A stretch of DNA of 64,000 bases from Diplonema japonicum (Eukaryota; Euglenozoa; Diplonemea; Diplonemida; Diplonemidae): the NCBI GenBank assembly GCA_964019335.1, contig OZ025689.1, forward strand, positions 434,001 to 498,000, written 5' to 3'. The first letter of the stretch is position 1, and every line of letters starts with the position of its first letter. The notes under the pieces are model-generated. The model ran no database searches and was not told the origin of the DNA. It worked only from the letters and a program-made list of their open reading frames with translations. Positions 1 to 11,977 of the stretch are shown piece by piece. The position numbers and the translations under genes are program-made.

Positions 1-709
1 CGGAATGCTGTGCATCAACAATCCCAAAGCACACGCTTTGTATGATGTCCACCTTACCAGCATAGGAGAAGTCGTTGTTGCTGATCAGCTTTTCGCACGC
101 GCCGAAGAAGTTCTCTGTGTTCTTCGCTTTATGCGCGCGTAGCGACACACTGAACATCAAGGCGTACGTTTGATGGTTTGGCTTGATACCCATTTCCTTG
201 AATTTCGAGTAAACAGAGTAAATAGCTTGGATGTCGACCTTTTCCTGGTACATTACAGTGAGCAGGGTGTTTGAAGCACTGGCGCCTACTATGAAAGGGC
301 GGTTTTTTTCTTGGAACATTTTTATGGTCTGGACGATGATTTTTGCGGGGGCTTCGATAATGTGGTGGCGTTTCATTGCTTGGTACAAGGACATCAGGAA
401 GGTCGCGCACCATTTGTCTGAGAGTTTCGAACCTTCGGACTTTGACACTACGAGGCGGACGAAATTACCGGGTGATTCTAGTTGTTTGGCGGTGTCGCTG
501 CATTGGAACAAACTCTGAACGTGGATTTCTTCAAGTTTTTTTGCGGAGAGAAATTCATGTGTCTGTGCCCCGCTGCTTCCGCCGGCAATACCCTCTGGCG
601 ACATCATGTTTAGTCTTTCCTGCGCCATAGCAGTATGCTCCTCGTTCCTCATCCTATTGCTGACCCATCTTGCACCTTTCCGTAACGCGTGCTTACGTAT
701 TATCAGCAT
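1..709 (-). CDS. Pentatricopeptide repeat (PPR) protein, 5' part only
   Basis: The reading frame opens at the ATG at 707-709 and stays open to the left edge (about 236 codons), so the 3' part is outside the window. The first twenty or so residues are rich in Arg, Lys, Ala and Leu with no acidic residue, which looks like a mitochondrial presequence. Further in, helical repeats appear, the clearest around 130-190 ending in a segment with Met-Gly-Ile-x-Pro-Asn and Thr-Tyr, the hallmark of a PPR motif. PPR proteins bind organellar RNA and act in its processing, editing or translation. Later ATGs exist, but the first gives the best targeting signal. Family confidence is moderate because only two or three repeats are visible. 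Confidence 0.65.
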   Translation of the reverse strand, partial: MLIIRKHALRKGARWVSNRMRNEEHTAMAQERLNMMSPEGIAGGSSGAQTHEFLSAKKLEEIHVQSLFQCSDTAKQLESPGNFVRLVVSKSEGSKLSDKWCATFLMSLYQAMKRHHIIEAPAKIIVQTIKMFQEKNRPFIVGASASNTLLTVMYQEKVDIQAIYSVYSKFKEMGIKPNHQTYALMFSVSLRAHKAKNTENFFGACEKLISNNDFSYAGKVDIIQSVCFGIVDAQHS

Positions 710-900
710 TTCTTTTTTTAATCTTTTTTTTTTCTCCCTCCCCCCACCTTCTTGTATTTTTCTTTCTTTGAAATATATATATTTTATATAAAGACTTTTT
801 TTTTTTTTCTTTATCCACCCTTTCTTGCTTTTGAGCGCCAAAAAAAAAGAAAAAAAAAAAAAGTTCCACTTGTAAAAATGCATATAAAAAAAAAAAAATC

Positions 901-946
901 CTTTCACTATCAATGGAAACGAAGTGGTTAGCAACGGCTCACCAAA
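901..946 (+). repeat. Dispersed repeat copy 1 (TTCACTATGATAGG family)
   Basis: Diverged copy of a roughly 40-base intergenic repeat; the part reading GAAGTGGTTAGCAACGG is intact. Confidence 0.6.
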
Positions 947-1840
947 ACAAAAAGAAGAAGAAAAAAAAATCAGAAGGAACGAAAAAAAAAAAAAAAAAAA
1001 AAAAAAAAGAGAGAGAATTTCAATAATGTTTCGGTTTTTTTTTTTTTTTTTTTTTTTTTGAATTTTTTCTTTCATATTTCTTTCCAGTCTTGGAATGCAA
1101 GTGTTTTCCAAGTCCTTTTCCCCCATTACCTAGTACCACCCCCCCTTCCCATTTTTTAGGGAGGGGCGGGCACTTTTCTTTTTAATTCCTCGCATTCTTA
1201 CTAAATATGAGTTCGTCCGGGAGGGGAAAAAAAAATAGTCCATATCGGGTCAAATGCACGAGAGGTTTGTTTTGCTCTTTAAAACACGTACAAATAAACA
1301 AAAAAAAAACCCCCTCCCGAAATAAGCATCGCAATTGAAAGAAGGGCCACTCTACACCACATATGTCATCTATGGTTGCATGCCGCAATTTCTTTTTTTT
1401 TTTTTTTTTACTTTACTTACTTTGGAAAAAAATATTTGTTAACTTTTTGCAGCTTTCGCAGTTTTTGTAAAAGCGAACTAAAAAGCCAAATAGTCATTAA
1501 GAATTATTTCCTCCCCCCCCCTCCCGGACGAGCTCATGTAGATACAGAAAACTGAACTGAGTAAAGATTTAAAAAAAAAGGGGGGAGGGAAAAGCTCCCC
1601 TTTCTTGTTCGTTCTTTTTATTTTTTAAAAAAAAATTCTTTTTTTTTCGTTTCATATTCTTCATTTCACTGACACATAGTTTTTAGTGAGCAAATGTTCA
1701 TTTCCACACCCCCCCCCCCCCCCACCGGGAAGTTGATTTAAATTAAAAATAATTTTGCCTCCTCCCTTTTTTTTTTCTCTTCTTCTCTTCAGAAAGAGTG
1801 TGGTGCAGTACATGGTTTGGTATGACGTGTCTTCAAAAGA

Positions 1841-1884
1841 AATTCACTATGATAGGAACGAAGTGGTTAGCAACGGCCCGCCAA
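1841..1884 (+). repeat. Dispersed repeat copy 2
   Basis: Apparently full-length copy beginning TTCACTATGATAGGAACG and ending GCAACGGCCCGCC, followed by an A-run. Confidence 0.7.
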
Positions 1885-2002
1885 CCAAGAAATATAGTGG
1901 TACGTAGTCATTCTAAGAAAAAAAAAAAGAAAAAAAAAAAAAAAAGCAGTGCAGCCAAAACCCGCAAACCCAGAACAGCACATTTAAAAAAAATCAAAAA
2001 AG

Positions 2003-2025
2003 AATTCACTATGATAGGAACGAAT
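2003..2025 (+). repeat. Dispersed repeat copy 3 (5' half)
   Basis: Only the first half, TTCACTATGATAGGAACGAA, is retained; it lies 160 bases after copy 2 and both are preceded by an A-rich stretch. Confidence 0.65.
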
Positions 2026-2246
2026 GATGCTCCCCTTTTGGGGTCGTTCCCTGAAAGAAGAAACTGGGTGAACACGTTTATAACCGTAAATTTTATTTCT
2101 ATACCGCAAACGCGTTGTCACGGCAACGGTATCCTTTTGTGTTTAGACAAGTCAAAAAGACTCGATAAAAAGGACTGGTTTTTATCAGCTAAACGGCGGG
2201 TTCCCGGTTTTCTTTTTCTTTTTATACAGATGATTCAAACCTTTGG

Positions 2247-2289
<43 letters not shown>

Positions 2290-3117
2290 GAAAACAAAAA
2301 AAAAATGATAAATAAAAATCTTGGGGCCCCCGCTTGCTAGCAGAAATACATGAATTCTTTCAGTGTCTTCTGTAGCTATGCTTGGCACGTGCAGGGCGCC
2401 TTTTGGTTGATTTGTGGGGAAATCATCTAGTAACAGCAAGGGAGAAGGGAACAGAACGAAGGAGGAACAAAACCAGACAACCGATTGTACTTTTTTTTTG
2501 GGGGAGGGGGGAGATGTACTTGCAACTACCCACCAGAAAAAAAGAAATTTTCTTTCCAAGATATTCTTTGCTTGTGCACAATGGTTACAAACCTTTACCT
2601 AAAGAGATAGTTGTGGAGAATAATTTATAAAAAAAAAAAAAAAAAAGAAAACTACAACAGATATGAGAGATAAAAGGAGGCCAGTGTTGGTGACGTGCTT
2701 TCTTTATATCCCATGTTATCCCACCACCAAAAAAAAAAAAGTTTTTCTTCTTTTTTTTTTTTTCTTCTTTTTTCGGTAAAATCTTGCCCATAAACAAACA
2801 GAGATGGTGCCCTTTATCAAAATTTTGTTCATTTTTTTGCCTAAGAAAACGGTGCTTCTTCTCTATTCCCCCCTATATTTCTTGTATGTCGCAGCAGCAC
2901 ACAGTCAAAACCGCGTGCCGATCCCAACAACAACAACAAGGAGAAGAAAAAAAAGTAGTCTTTGCGCTTCATTGTATTTGTGCGCACGGAGCGGTTCACT
3001 AATGAACATCACTGCTCTTCCTGAACTCGTGGGGAAGTTCGAAACCTCAGTGCCCCACCCGCCCCCACCTAGAGCAGTGACGGCCCCGACCGTCGTCGAC
3101 AATTGTAATCAAAAATA

Positions 3118-3223
3118 ATTCTTTATAACTATATGTCTTTGTTGTTCGCACGAGCAAAAAAAAGTTTTTTGCTCGGCACAAGTTGCATACAGTTATTATA
3201 AAATCATTTTTTTTGAAAGATAA
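3118..3223. repeat. Hairpin (MITE-like) element, copy A
   Basis: An imperfect inverted repeat: the left arm runs TTATAACTATATG to CGAGCAAAAAA and the right arm is its approximate complement. A second copy with the same flanks lies at 44479-44597. No coding capacity. A miniature foldback transposon is the simplest reading; a structured RNA is possible. Confidence 0.6.
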
Positions 3224-3488
3224 ATATTTGTAACAAAGAAAAGAATTTTTATGCAACCTTAAAAAAATGTCTCAAAAAAAGGGAGGCAGAGAAACATGAC
3301 AAGGTCGTTAAAAAAAAAGTGCAAAAGCGGGGGGGGGGGGGGGGGGGGACTATAATAAAAGAAAAGGAAAATTTCTTTTCCCCCGGTTCTTTAAAATTCC
3401 TAAAAGGGAGGGGCGAATCCCCCCCCCCCAAAAAAAAGAATATTACCACTATTCTTGCACAAAATTCTGGAAGGACGAGACCCTATAC

Positions 3489-6400
3489 CTATTCTCCGTA
3501 GTTGTGGGACTCAGCGTTGTGGTCGGTGACAGAACCCTTCCAGGGAGAACCCCAGGAGAGCTGAACGTCTTCCCAGACTTCTATTATTTTTTTTTCTTCC
3601 CCCCTCCCCCTGTGCATTCTTCGTGACATACCAAACTTGTCGGACTGCGTACATGGTGGACAGGCCTGCCTGGCACGGGACGGCCTTTTGGAGTTCGCCC
3701 GATCTGCCTTTTTGGCAACCCCTGTTTAGTTAGGTTATATTAAGAAGAATAAAAGAACATACCTGGTCCTTTCCTAGCCAGTCTGCAGGGGGTTTCGTTT
3801 CGAAGTTAAGTCCCAGGACTACACCGGAGGGTTCTATTTCTTTAGTGGCAATACTGGATGCGTTTGTGACTATGTATCGAAGAGTCTGTTCGTTTGTCGT
3901 GACACTGAGGATGACGGGGTGCTGCACGCAGGACAGCGAAGCACATCCTACACATGTGTTCTTGTCGCACTCAGAACAGTAAACACGTTGCATGCTGTGC
4001 TTGCAGTCCTCGCACGTCGCGTGGTCGTACTCCTTAGCCAGCAGCCCTTGCAGCTCGACGGCAGCGACCTCTGAGCCTTCCAGCGCTTCCAAGGTGCATT
4101 TTTTGAAATTGCTGCCCCACTGCCCATTCTCGACACCGGTACCATTCTCCGCTGTGAAGCCCCAAGCTGTGAGGGCAAGTGCGGCGGTAGCAGGGTTGAG
4201 CTCATGCACAATGAGTGTTGCGGTTGATCCATCCATGCAGTTTAGCTTGAACATGTCAGCAGGGCGAAGGTGTTCTTTCAGTGTCGCTTCCGTGGCAATA
4301 CCCTTCTCTGTGCCGGGTACCATTGCGCATAAGGTGAATGCTGAAATCCTCTCCGCGTGTGCTTGGAGCTTTGTTGCTAGGTTCGCCACCGCCCCAATTA
4401 GCATCAACGACTTCTGAGAGTCGGTCCCTACCCTGCCAAAGATACCGTTCCCGGTAGCGAGGCCGGAGCGCATCGAGCCGCCCCACGGCACGAACGGTGA
4501 GACCACTTGGCTCCCCGCCTCGTACAGCATCACCGCACACCTTGCCGCCTGCGTGCTGTGCAACGCGCACCGTTTATTCAAATTCCATGCCAACAAAAAC
4601 GTCTGCCCGCATATCCCATGCAGAAGGCCTTCCGTCTTATGACATGTCTCTGCGAGCGATGCGTACAGGATATGCAGGTCCTCGGTGGCATCAGCTGCCT
4701 TCTGAAGGTACGTGAAGTCCACACCCACCACCACGCAAGACACAGATGCGTAGTGCAACATTGCCCGTCCACCAGATACGCCCTTCCCGTGGTTCTGCGA
4801 CGACGATGAGTACGTTCTCTCCTTTTTGGAGAATAGCAGTGCTTGTATTTCCTGCTTGCGCCCTATAAGGGGTTGTGGAAGCAGCAACTCGATTTCAGAT
4901 AAGACTGTGACGCCCTTGAGAGGCACCTTGCCGAGTGGTTGCCTGTCGACGTCCTCTAGACTCGACCAGTCTACTTTTTCCATCGCCTCAGCTGTTACGG
5001 CGACACTGCCTCCTACAGCTACGCCTTCTACCCTTGCTGCCTTGTTCACAGTGTTTCCGAAGAAGTCGATTCTTCCTGTGAGGGGGTTGCGTTGTGGTTC
5101 CACTTCCCCGGCGTGGATTCCGATGCGGACCCTCGGTCCAAGCCATGTGACCTTGCCGTCGGTGAGCACTTCTGCACAAAGAGGGACGTCAATGAGTGTG
5201 GGGGGCCATGCAGCGCGGGTGAGCGCCACCTGGACGTCAAGCGCGAATTTTAACGCGTCTTGTGTGGTGATGAACATGACCATGAAGGCGTCACCAATGG
5301 TCTTCACTTCGTACCCCTTGTTGGAGGTGATCACCTCGCGCATCACTTGGTTGTGAAGTTCGAGGCCCTTCTTCATGCCCTGGGGGCACGCCTCCCATAG
5401 CTGCGTGGAGGACTGTATGTCAGTGAACGCAATAGCAGCGTACTCAGGGGGGTTCTTTTGGACTTGAAGCTGAAAGGCCGAAGTTGTGTTGAGATTTTCG
5501 GATGATTCGCTATCGTTTTCATTCAAAGCGTCACTGATAGACGCCGGTAGGAATGGGATGTATGAGTCGAGGTTGTCGAGGAGGGAAGAGAGAGCTGAAA
5601 GGAGTGACTGCGGGATTTCATCTGCAGCTTCTTGGATTTGCAGAGAAGCCTCTTCAAGATCTAGGGAGACGAGGGAGCGGGCGATGTCTTCTGTCAAACT
5701 GACGGCAGACACGATTCTATTATCCTCTACTTCGCCAATGTAGTATTTTTCCAGCTTCTTTCGTGCTTCCATGCTGTGGTTGTTCATGAGAAAGGGCTCT
5801 GACGCGTCTTGACCGGCGTGGTCTAGCAGGACTTGAACTCCTCCTGGGTGGGTGGTCATCCAGGTTTGGATGGCAAAGACCCGGCCTTCAATGATCACCC
5901 AAGGATCCTTTGCAGTGTTGTGGTTTGCGACTTCCGCTGAAGAAATGTTGTCTAAGGAGTACTTCCCCTTCGCAAACCGCTTCTTCCGCTTCACGAAATA
6001 AAAGCCCTTAATGGTCTCCAACAGTGCGAACGCTACAACGCTGCCCGAGATCCCTATAATCACAACAACCTTGATGTCGTCCGACGCAGTGTTCCCAAAA
6101 TTATTCAGCTTCCTGATCCCCGTAAAGCACTGCACTATTGCAAGTATCCCTGAAATCCTCCCTATCATAGGATGGATGATCTCGAAGAATCCCCTCCCTG
6201 GGTGACCCTTGGTAGGCACCGCTATGGGACCGAGAATCCCGATCAATGGGTTGATGAGGAGCAGTGTGAAGGTCGCCCTTCCGAGTACGAAATGATGATT
6301 GGCATCGTTCTCATGGTCGTGCACCGCCTCGTTGTGCAGCTTTATACTTGCGATGAAGAAGGCTACAGAAACCATGACCACCGTCAGCATCATGAAGCCA

Positions 6401-9400
6401 ATGTGAATCAAGAACGCATTGCCCATTGTCCCTTTTTTGATGGAGTTGCCCAGTCCGAACACCGGTTTTCCAAACCTTTTGACCATCACACCAATCGGAA
6501 GGACGTAGCACCACGCCACAGCCATAAGATACCCGTGGATCTTCCGCCACTTCTGTACATCTGTGGTCTGCGCTGTGACCGACCCCGACAAGAAGCTGAT
6601 TGAATGCGCGGCTTTCTGGTTCGCATTGTGCTCCACGAAGCCCTCCCTCGTCAGGTCACGTGCCACGTTGATCCCAACGGGGGCGTCAAACCCTGTGCTT
6701 GACCGCACTATTCTTATGATACTAAATCCGTTTTCCCGTGACCCAGTCATGCTTGTGATGCCTAGTTGCTGCTCTATGCTTGGGTCGGCGACAACTGATG
6801 AAATCAGCCGTGCTTGAAGATCGTATGTGCTGACGTTCGGCGCGCTGCCCTGCATAACCACCGCCTTCGCTGGGATCATGACACCAATATTTGTGGGAAA
6901 GCCCAAGGCAAGCCATCCAGTGCTCTCGCTCCTCACTGCTATCTGTATTGTGCTCGCGACGCCGTCCCACGTCCAATGCAGCGTCGCACCGGGAAGCAAC
7001 AGGTTTGCGACGCAAGCATACGTCTCCGACGACCCTGCCGCCACAGCAAGGTCCGACGCAACGCACGCACCAGCAGGCGGAGACGGGGTAGGCTCAGGGG
7101 TAATATACGTGAAATTTAAAACCTGGTTCTGAATTTGCCCCGTCATTGTGCAGCCTACCTTGCAGTACCCGCTGTCGAGTGACTCAGTCTGCCCCTGGTA
7201 CAACCCGTGCCTATTGCATAACGAGTACGGTGTCAGCTCTGTCGTGCCAGGGTCAATCTCAAACTCTAATGTGGCAGGTGCGGACTGCAGATACAAGTTC
7301 GTTGCCACCACCACCGCCCCTGTCTGATCCCTCACAAAGATACTTCTTATATAGTGTATAACAGTAGATTCATTGCTTGGGGTCGTGGGGTGCCACATTA
7401 TCGGGTCGTTCGTTATAGTACCTATCCCCACAGTCACCTTTGCAGTGCTCCCAGTGATAGTGATGTAGGGGGTGTGCATTGTGTTTGCATCTGTCGGGGT
7501 GAATGCCGCGCTTTCTCCGAACTGAACATTTTGTATCCTGAGCGAATCGTTCGCAATAATTTCGTACATCACACACACGCCGTCCACAATGCCTGTTGTG
7601 TCGGGGAGACACTGTGCGAACTCACATGCTGGCACTCCGTAGCTTGTCTTTGTCACAGACACAGCCGCACTTGCGAACAGCCCATCTGTGTTGCACGAGG
7701 AGTATGCCTTCATGGAGGTTGTCCCAGAGGGGATTACAAATGTGAGAGAAGGTGGTGAGGAAGCTCCCGAAAGCTCGCTCATCGCAATGACAGCATCGTT
7801 CTGATCCACAACGAAGATGTTCTCGACGAAGTGGTCGGTTGTCGTGGGGTGCACAGGGTCTGCTGCGTTCCCACTCACTGTGCCAAGCCCCACTGTCACC
7901 TTCGCCGAAGTACCAGTTACAGTGATGTAAGGTGTGTGCTTTGTGTTATCTGCCGTTGGTGTGAAGGGCTCTGTGACTTTCTGCTCTACCTCATGCTGGA
8001 GAAGCAAGTCAGCCCTGCGCGATGTAAACAACGGGCATGCCACAGGGAGGGTCCGCATGCCGCCGCAGTGGGTCACACCACACACCAGACCACCCGTGCC
8101 CCTGTTCTCGGCAGCCACATCCGTAGCAGTATTCGTGTAAAGCCCATGCTTGTTGCAACGGGAGAACGGTGAGAGTGACGTTGTCCCTGCTGGAATGGTG
8201 AACTCCAAATAAGGTAGTGGAGACAGAGGAGTCAGGTATGTGGATGCAACGACCCTCCCGTCCTGGTCCTTTGCGTAAATGACTTCTACAAAGTGCACAA
8301 GAGAAGCATCCATGCTTGGGGTCGTGGGGTGCACATCTGTGGTGTCACCTGTCATAGTTCCCTTTCCAACAGTGATCCTTGCTTTCGTTCCCTTGATGGT
8401 GATGAAGGGGGTGTGCTTCGTGTTCTCCGCTGTGGGAGTGAATGCGGTACCCACCCCGAACACTTTCTGCTGCTTTCTCAAGCAATCCTTGTCAATAATA
8501 TTAAACAGCACACAGGACCCATCGACCACCCCTGTTGTGTCGGGGAGGCACTCTGTGAGCTCACACGATATACTACTACTTGTGGTCTGTGTCACAGACA
8601 CAACCTCGCCCACAAACAGCCCATGTGTGTTGCACAGTGAGAAGGCCTTCATGGAGGTTGTCCCTGTTGGGATGTCGAAGGTGAGAGAAGGTGGTGAAGA
8701 GGCTCCCGAAAGCTCGCTCATCGCAATGACAGCATCGTTCTGATCCACAACGAAGATGTTCTCGACGAAGTGGTCGGTTGTCGTGGGGTGCACAGGGTCT
8801 GCTGTGTTCCCACTCACTGTACCAAGCCCCACTGTCACCTTCGCCGAAGTACCAGTTACAGTGATGTAAGGTGTGTGCTTTGTGTTATCTGCCGTTGGTG
8901 TGAAGGGCTCTGTGACTTTCTGCTCTACCTCGTGGTGTCGAAGGACATCAGCTCTGCGCACGTCAAAGTAGCACAGCGAAGAGGATAAAGGGTATTCCTT
9001 CGGAGGACAGTTCAATGCAGAGCAGAACGCCGTTTGAGGAACGTTCACAGCAGCTCCTTTGAAAAGACCAAAGCGCGTAGTGCTGAGGAAAGGAACAGCC
9101 GTGGTTGTGCTCGAAGGTACCACGAAACTGTACTTGAACCCCTGAACAACCTCGATGAGGGAGGAAGCAATGACACGCGCGTCCTGGTCTTCGACGTAGA
9201 GGGAATCAAAGAAGCCTGTGAAGGTCGGAACGTCATTAAGAGAGATCGTTGCTGTAGATCCAGATAAGGTGATGACGGGTGTGAGGGAGGCGTTTATGCC
9301 GATTGTAGCACTGGGGTAGGGAGCGATGCTACTTGTTGTCTTCTCCTGTCGGCGCTGCGCGTTCGCCCTGACTGAATCCATGAGGACGCAGTCGCCAGGT

Positions 9401-11799
9401 TTCCCAGACGGGTTTTTGAAGCACACAGCAGTGGTGCATGCAATCGCATTTTCGCTTGTCGATTTGACCTCAACTTCGTCGCTCACGTACAACCCGTATT
9501 TGTTGCACAACGAGTATGCCTTCAGTGTTGTAGTAGATACTGGTATGTCAAAGGTAAGGCTGGGCATCGTCTCTGCCGACAACTCTCTCATTGCAATAAC
9601 TACATCGTTCTGGTTCACGACGTACAAATTCTGGATGTAGTGCACCGTGCTGTACTCGCTGCTTGGTATCGGAACGAACTCGACATCGGTGCTGAGCCCC
9701 GTGATGGACCGCTTCCCTACTGTCACCCTTGCCTGCTTTGAGCTGAACACTCTGATAAATGGTGAATGCATCTCGTTTGCAGGAGTCGGAAGTTGGGCGT
9801 TGTCCAAGTTAAACTCCGCTTTGTGCTGGAAAACTGCCTCGCTCCTCCTTTGCGAAAAACCTTCACACTCGAAGATGTTTGCGACAGCACCACCGCAGTG
9901 GGTCACACCACACACCAGACCACCCGTGCCCCTGTTCTCGGCAGCCACATCCGTAGCAGTATTCGTGTAAAGCCCATGCTTGTTGCAACGGGAGAACGGT
10001 GAGAGTGACGTTGTCCCTGCTGGAATGGTGAACTCCAAATAAGGTAGTGGAGACAGAGGAGTCAGGTATGTGGATGCAACGACCCTCCCGTCCTGGTCCT
10101 TTGCGTAAATGACTTCTACAAAGTGCACAAGAGAAGCATCCATGCTTGGGGTCGTGGGGTGCACATCTGTGGTGTCACCTGTCATAGTTCCCTTTCCAAC
10201 AGTGATCCTTGCTTTCGTTCCCTTGATGGTGATGAAGGGGGTGTGCTTCGTGTTCTCCGCTGTGGGAGTGAATGCGGTACCCACCCCGAACACTTTCTGC
10301 TGCTTTCTCAAGCAGTCCTTGTCAATAATATTGAACAGCACACAGGACCCATCGACCACCCCTGTTGTGTCGGGGAGACACTGCGTGTGCTGACATACGC
10401 GTGCCCTGTAGCTAGTTTTTGTGACTTGTGTAACAGCACTGCTAAACAGCCCATCTGTGTTGCACAGTGAGAAGGCCTTCATGGAGGTTGTCCCAGAGGG
10501 GATTACAAATGTGAGAGAAGGTGGTGAGGAAGCTCCCGAAAGCTCGCTCATCGCAATCACAGTGTCGCTCTGATCCACAACGAAGATGTTCTCGACGAAG
10601 TGGTCGGTTGTCGTGGGGTGCACAGGGTCTGCTGCGTTCCCACTCACTGTGCCAAGCCCCACTGTCACCTTCGCCGAAGTACCAGTTACAGTGATGTAAG
10701 GTGTGTGCTCTGTGTTATCTGCCGTTGGTGTGAAGGGCTCTGTGACTTTCTGCTCTACCTCATGGTGCCGAAAGACATCGGCTCTACGCGAGTCGAACAG
10801 CGGGCAGGCAACAGGGAGGGTTTTTAACCCACCGCAGTGGGTCACACCACACACCAGACCACCTGTGCCCCTGTTCTCCGCAGCAACTGCAGTGGCAGTG
10901 TTTGTGTAAAGCCCATGCCTATTACAAAAGGATAATGGCGTGAGTGACGTTGTCCCTGCTGGAATGGTGAACTCAAGGAAGGGCAACGGGAGCAGAGCGT
11001 TAAGAAAGGTGGCGGCAACGACCCTCCCGTCCTGGTCCTTTGCGTAAATAGCTTTGATATAGTGAATTTTGGCAGGGTCACTGCTTGCGGTTGTGGGGTG
11101 GGCTTCATCTGCCGAGTTGCCGCTTACAGTCCCAAGCCCTACAGTGATCCTTGCTTTCGTTCCCATGATGGTAATGAAGGGAGTATGTCGCGTGTTGCCT
11201 TCTGTGGGCACGAATGGCGCACTCTGCGCGTGCACACGGCTTTGTTTTCGGAGGCAGTCCTTGTCAATAAGATCAAACAGCACACAGGACCCATCGACCA
11301 CCCCTGTTGTGTCGGGGAGGCACTCTGTGAGCTCACACGATATACTACTACTTGTGGTCTGTGTCACAGACACAACCTCGCCCACAAACAGCCCATGTGT
11401 GTTGCACAGTGAGAAGGCCTTCATGGAGGTTGTCCCTGTTGGGATGTCGAAGGTGAGAGAAGGTGGTGAAGAGGCTCCCGAAAGCTCGCTCATCGCAATG
11501 ACAGCATCGTTCTGATCCACAACGAAGATGTTCTCGACGAAGTGGTCGGTTGTCGTGGGGTGCACAGGGTCTGCTGTGTTCCCACTCACTGTACCAAGCC
11601 CCACTGTCACCTTCGCCGAAGTACCAGTTACAGTGATGTAAGGTGTGTGCTTTGTGTTGTTGGTTGTGGGCAGGAAGGGTTCAGATATCATCTGTTCTAA
11701 CTCATGCTGGAGAAGTGCATCGGCCCGCCGAGAATCGAACGGGACACAGACAGACGCCACCGCCTGGATGAAAAATAGCTGCGCCGCAACACATTTCAT
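3489..11799 (-). CDS. SOR-repeat / DOMON / cytochrome b561 / cytochrome b5 / adenylate cyclase fusion protein
   Basis: Predicted receptor-like protein of about 2,734 aa. I start it at the ATG at 11797-11799, which gives a signal peptide; the open frame reaches 12123 only through a T-run. Residues ~18-1560 are ten domains of 138-161 aa resembling class II superoxide reductase: KHTP-type motif (His, with Lys before it), HPTT-x2-H, and CNxHG (Cys and His iron ligands). Next come a DOMON domain (~1570-1730), four to five b561 membrane helices with conserved His (~1740-1920), cytochrome b5 with HPGG (~1950-2020) and a class III cyclase (~2110-2300). The cyclase keeps both metal Asp (FTDIQ, TIGDAF), the adenine-type Lys (EVKT) and Asp (RIDFFG), and the Asn/Arg pair, so adenylate cyclase is expected. 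A degenerate second cyclase domain and a B-box-like Cys/His finger follow. The unspliced frame stops at 3730; two introns extend it to 3489. The ectodomain should face outside and the cyclase the cytosol. Confidence 0.85.
3581..3631 (-). other. Intron 2 of the SOR/cyclase gene (51 nt)
   Basis: Starts GTATGT and ends ATAATAG on the minus strand. Removing it joins SDKF to a good final exon ending in HNYGE and a stop at 3489. Prediction from frame and codon use. Confidence 0.55.
3708..3762 (-). other. Intron 1 of the SOR/cyclase gene (55 nt; acceptor uncertain)
   Basis: Donor GTATGT follows the Asp-Gln codons. The acceptor AAAAAG at 3708 keeps the frame that makes the best last exon; an upstream CAG acceptor at 3722 also leaves an open frame. 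A CTAAC branch-like motif lies inside. Confidence 0.5.
7145..11748 (-). repeat. Tandem array of ten SOR-like coding repeats
   Basis: In protein order, domain boundaries fall near 11748, 11286, 10812, 10334, 9872, 9400, 8978, 8512, 8035, 7568 and 7145. Two types alternate: one starting near CxxFDSRRAD, the other near SCVLFxxIDKDCLR. Domains 1 and 7, 4 and 8, and 3 and 9 are nearly identical in DNA, e.g. 8115-8500 against 9944-10330. Domains 1, 2, 4, 7, 8 and 10 keep the whole ligand set; 3 and 9 have CNTDG and 5 has CNKYG (ligand His lost); 6 has lost all ligands. Confidence 0.85.
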
Positions 11800-11913
11800 A
11801 ACTGCCGCGAAACAAAAGAAAAAAAGAAAAAAAAAGGCGGTGAGGCAGCCACCCCCCTGTGTGGTTTGGTACATTACAAAAAAGAATCGAAACCAAAAAG
11901 AGATTAATAATAA

Positions 11914-11977
<64 letters not shown>

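Larger units (their letters stand above)
710..3488. other. Intergenic spacer, homopolymer-rich
   Basis: About 2.8 kb with no convincing gene. It holds many A, T, C and G runs, three copies of the dispersed TTCACTATGATAGG repeat (near 901, 1841 and 2003) and one hairpin element (3118-3223). Open frames here are mostly lysine or phenylalanine runs. Confidence 0.7.

Noticed and set aside
1798-2340. A 180-codon plus-strand open frame
   Set aside because: It is built from A-runs (poly-lysine) and two copies of an intergenic repeat; no domain and no homopolymer-free core.
7354-11515. Many plus-strand open frames of 70-150 codons opposite the giant gene, resembling a gene family
   Set aside because: They recur only because the SOR repeats recur on the other strand; they are antisense shadows of one coding frame.
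7145-11748. Regular repeats considered as a CRISPR array
   Set aside because: Repeats are 400-480 bases, coding, and have no unique spacers; the setting is eukaryotic.
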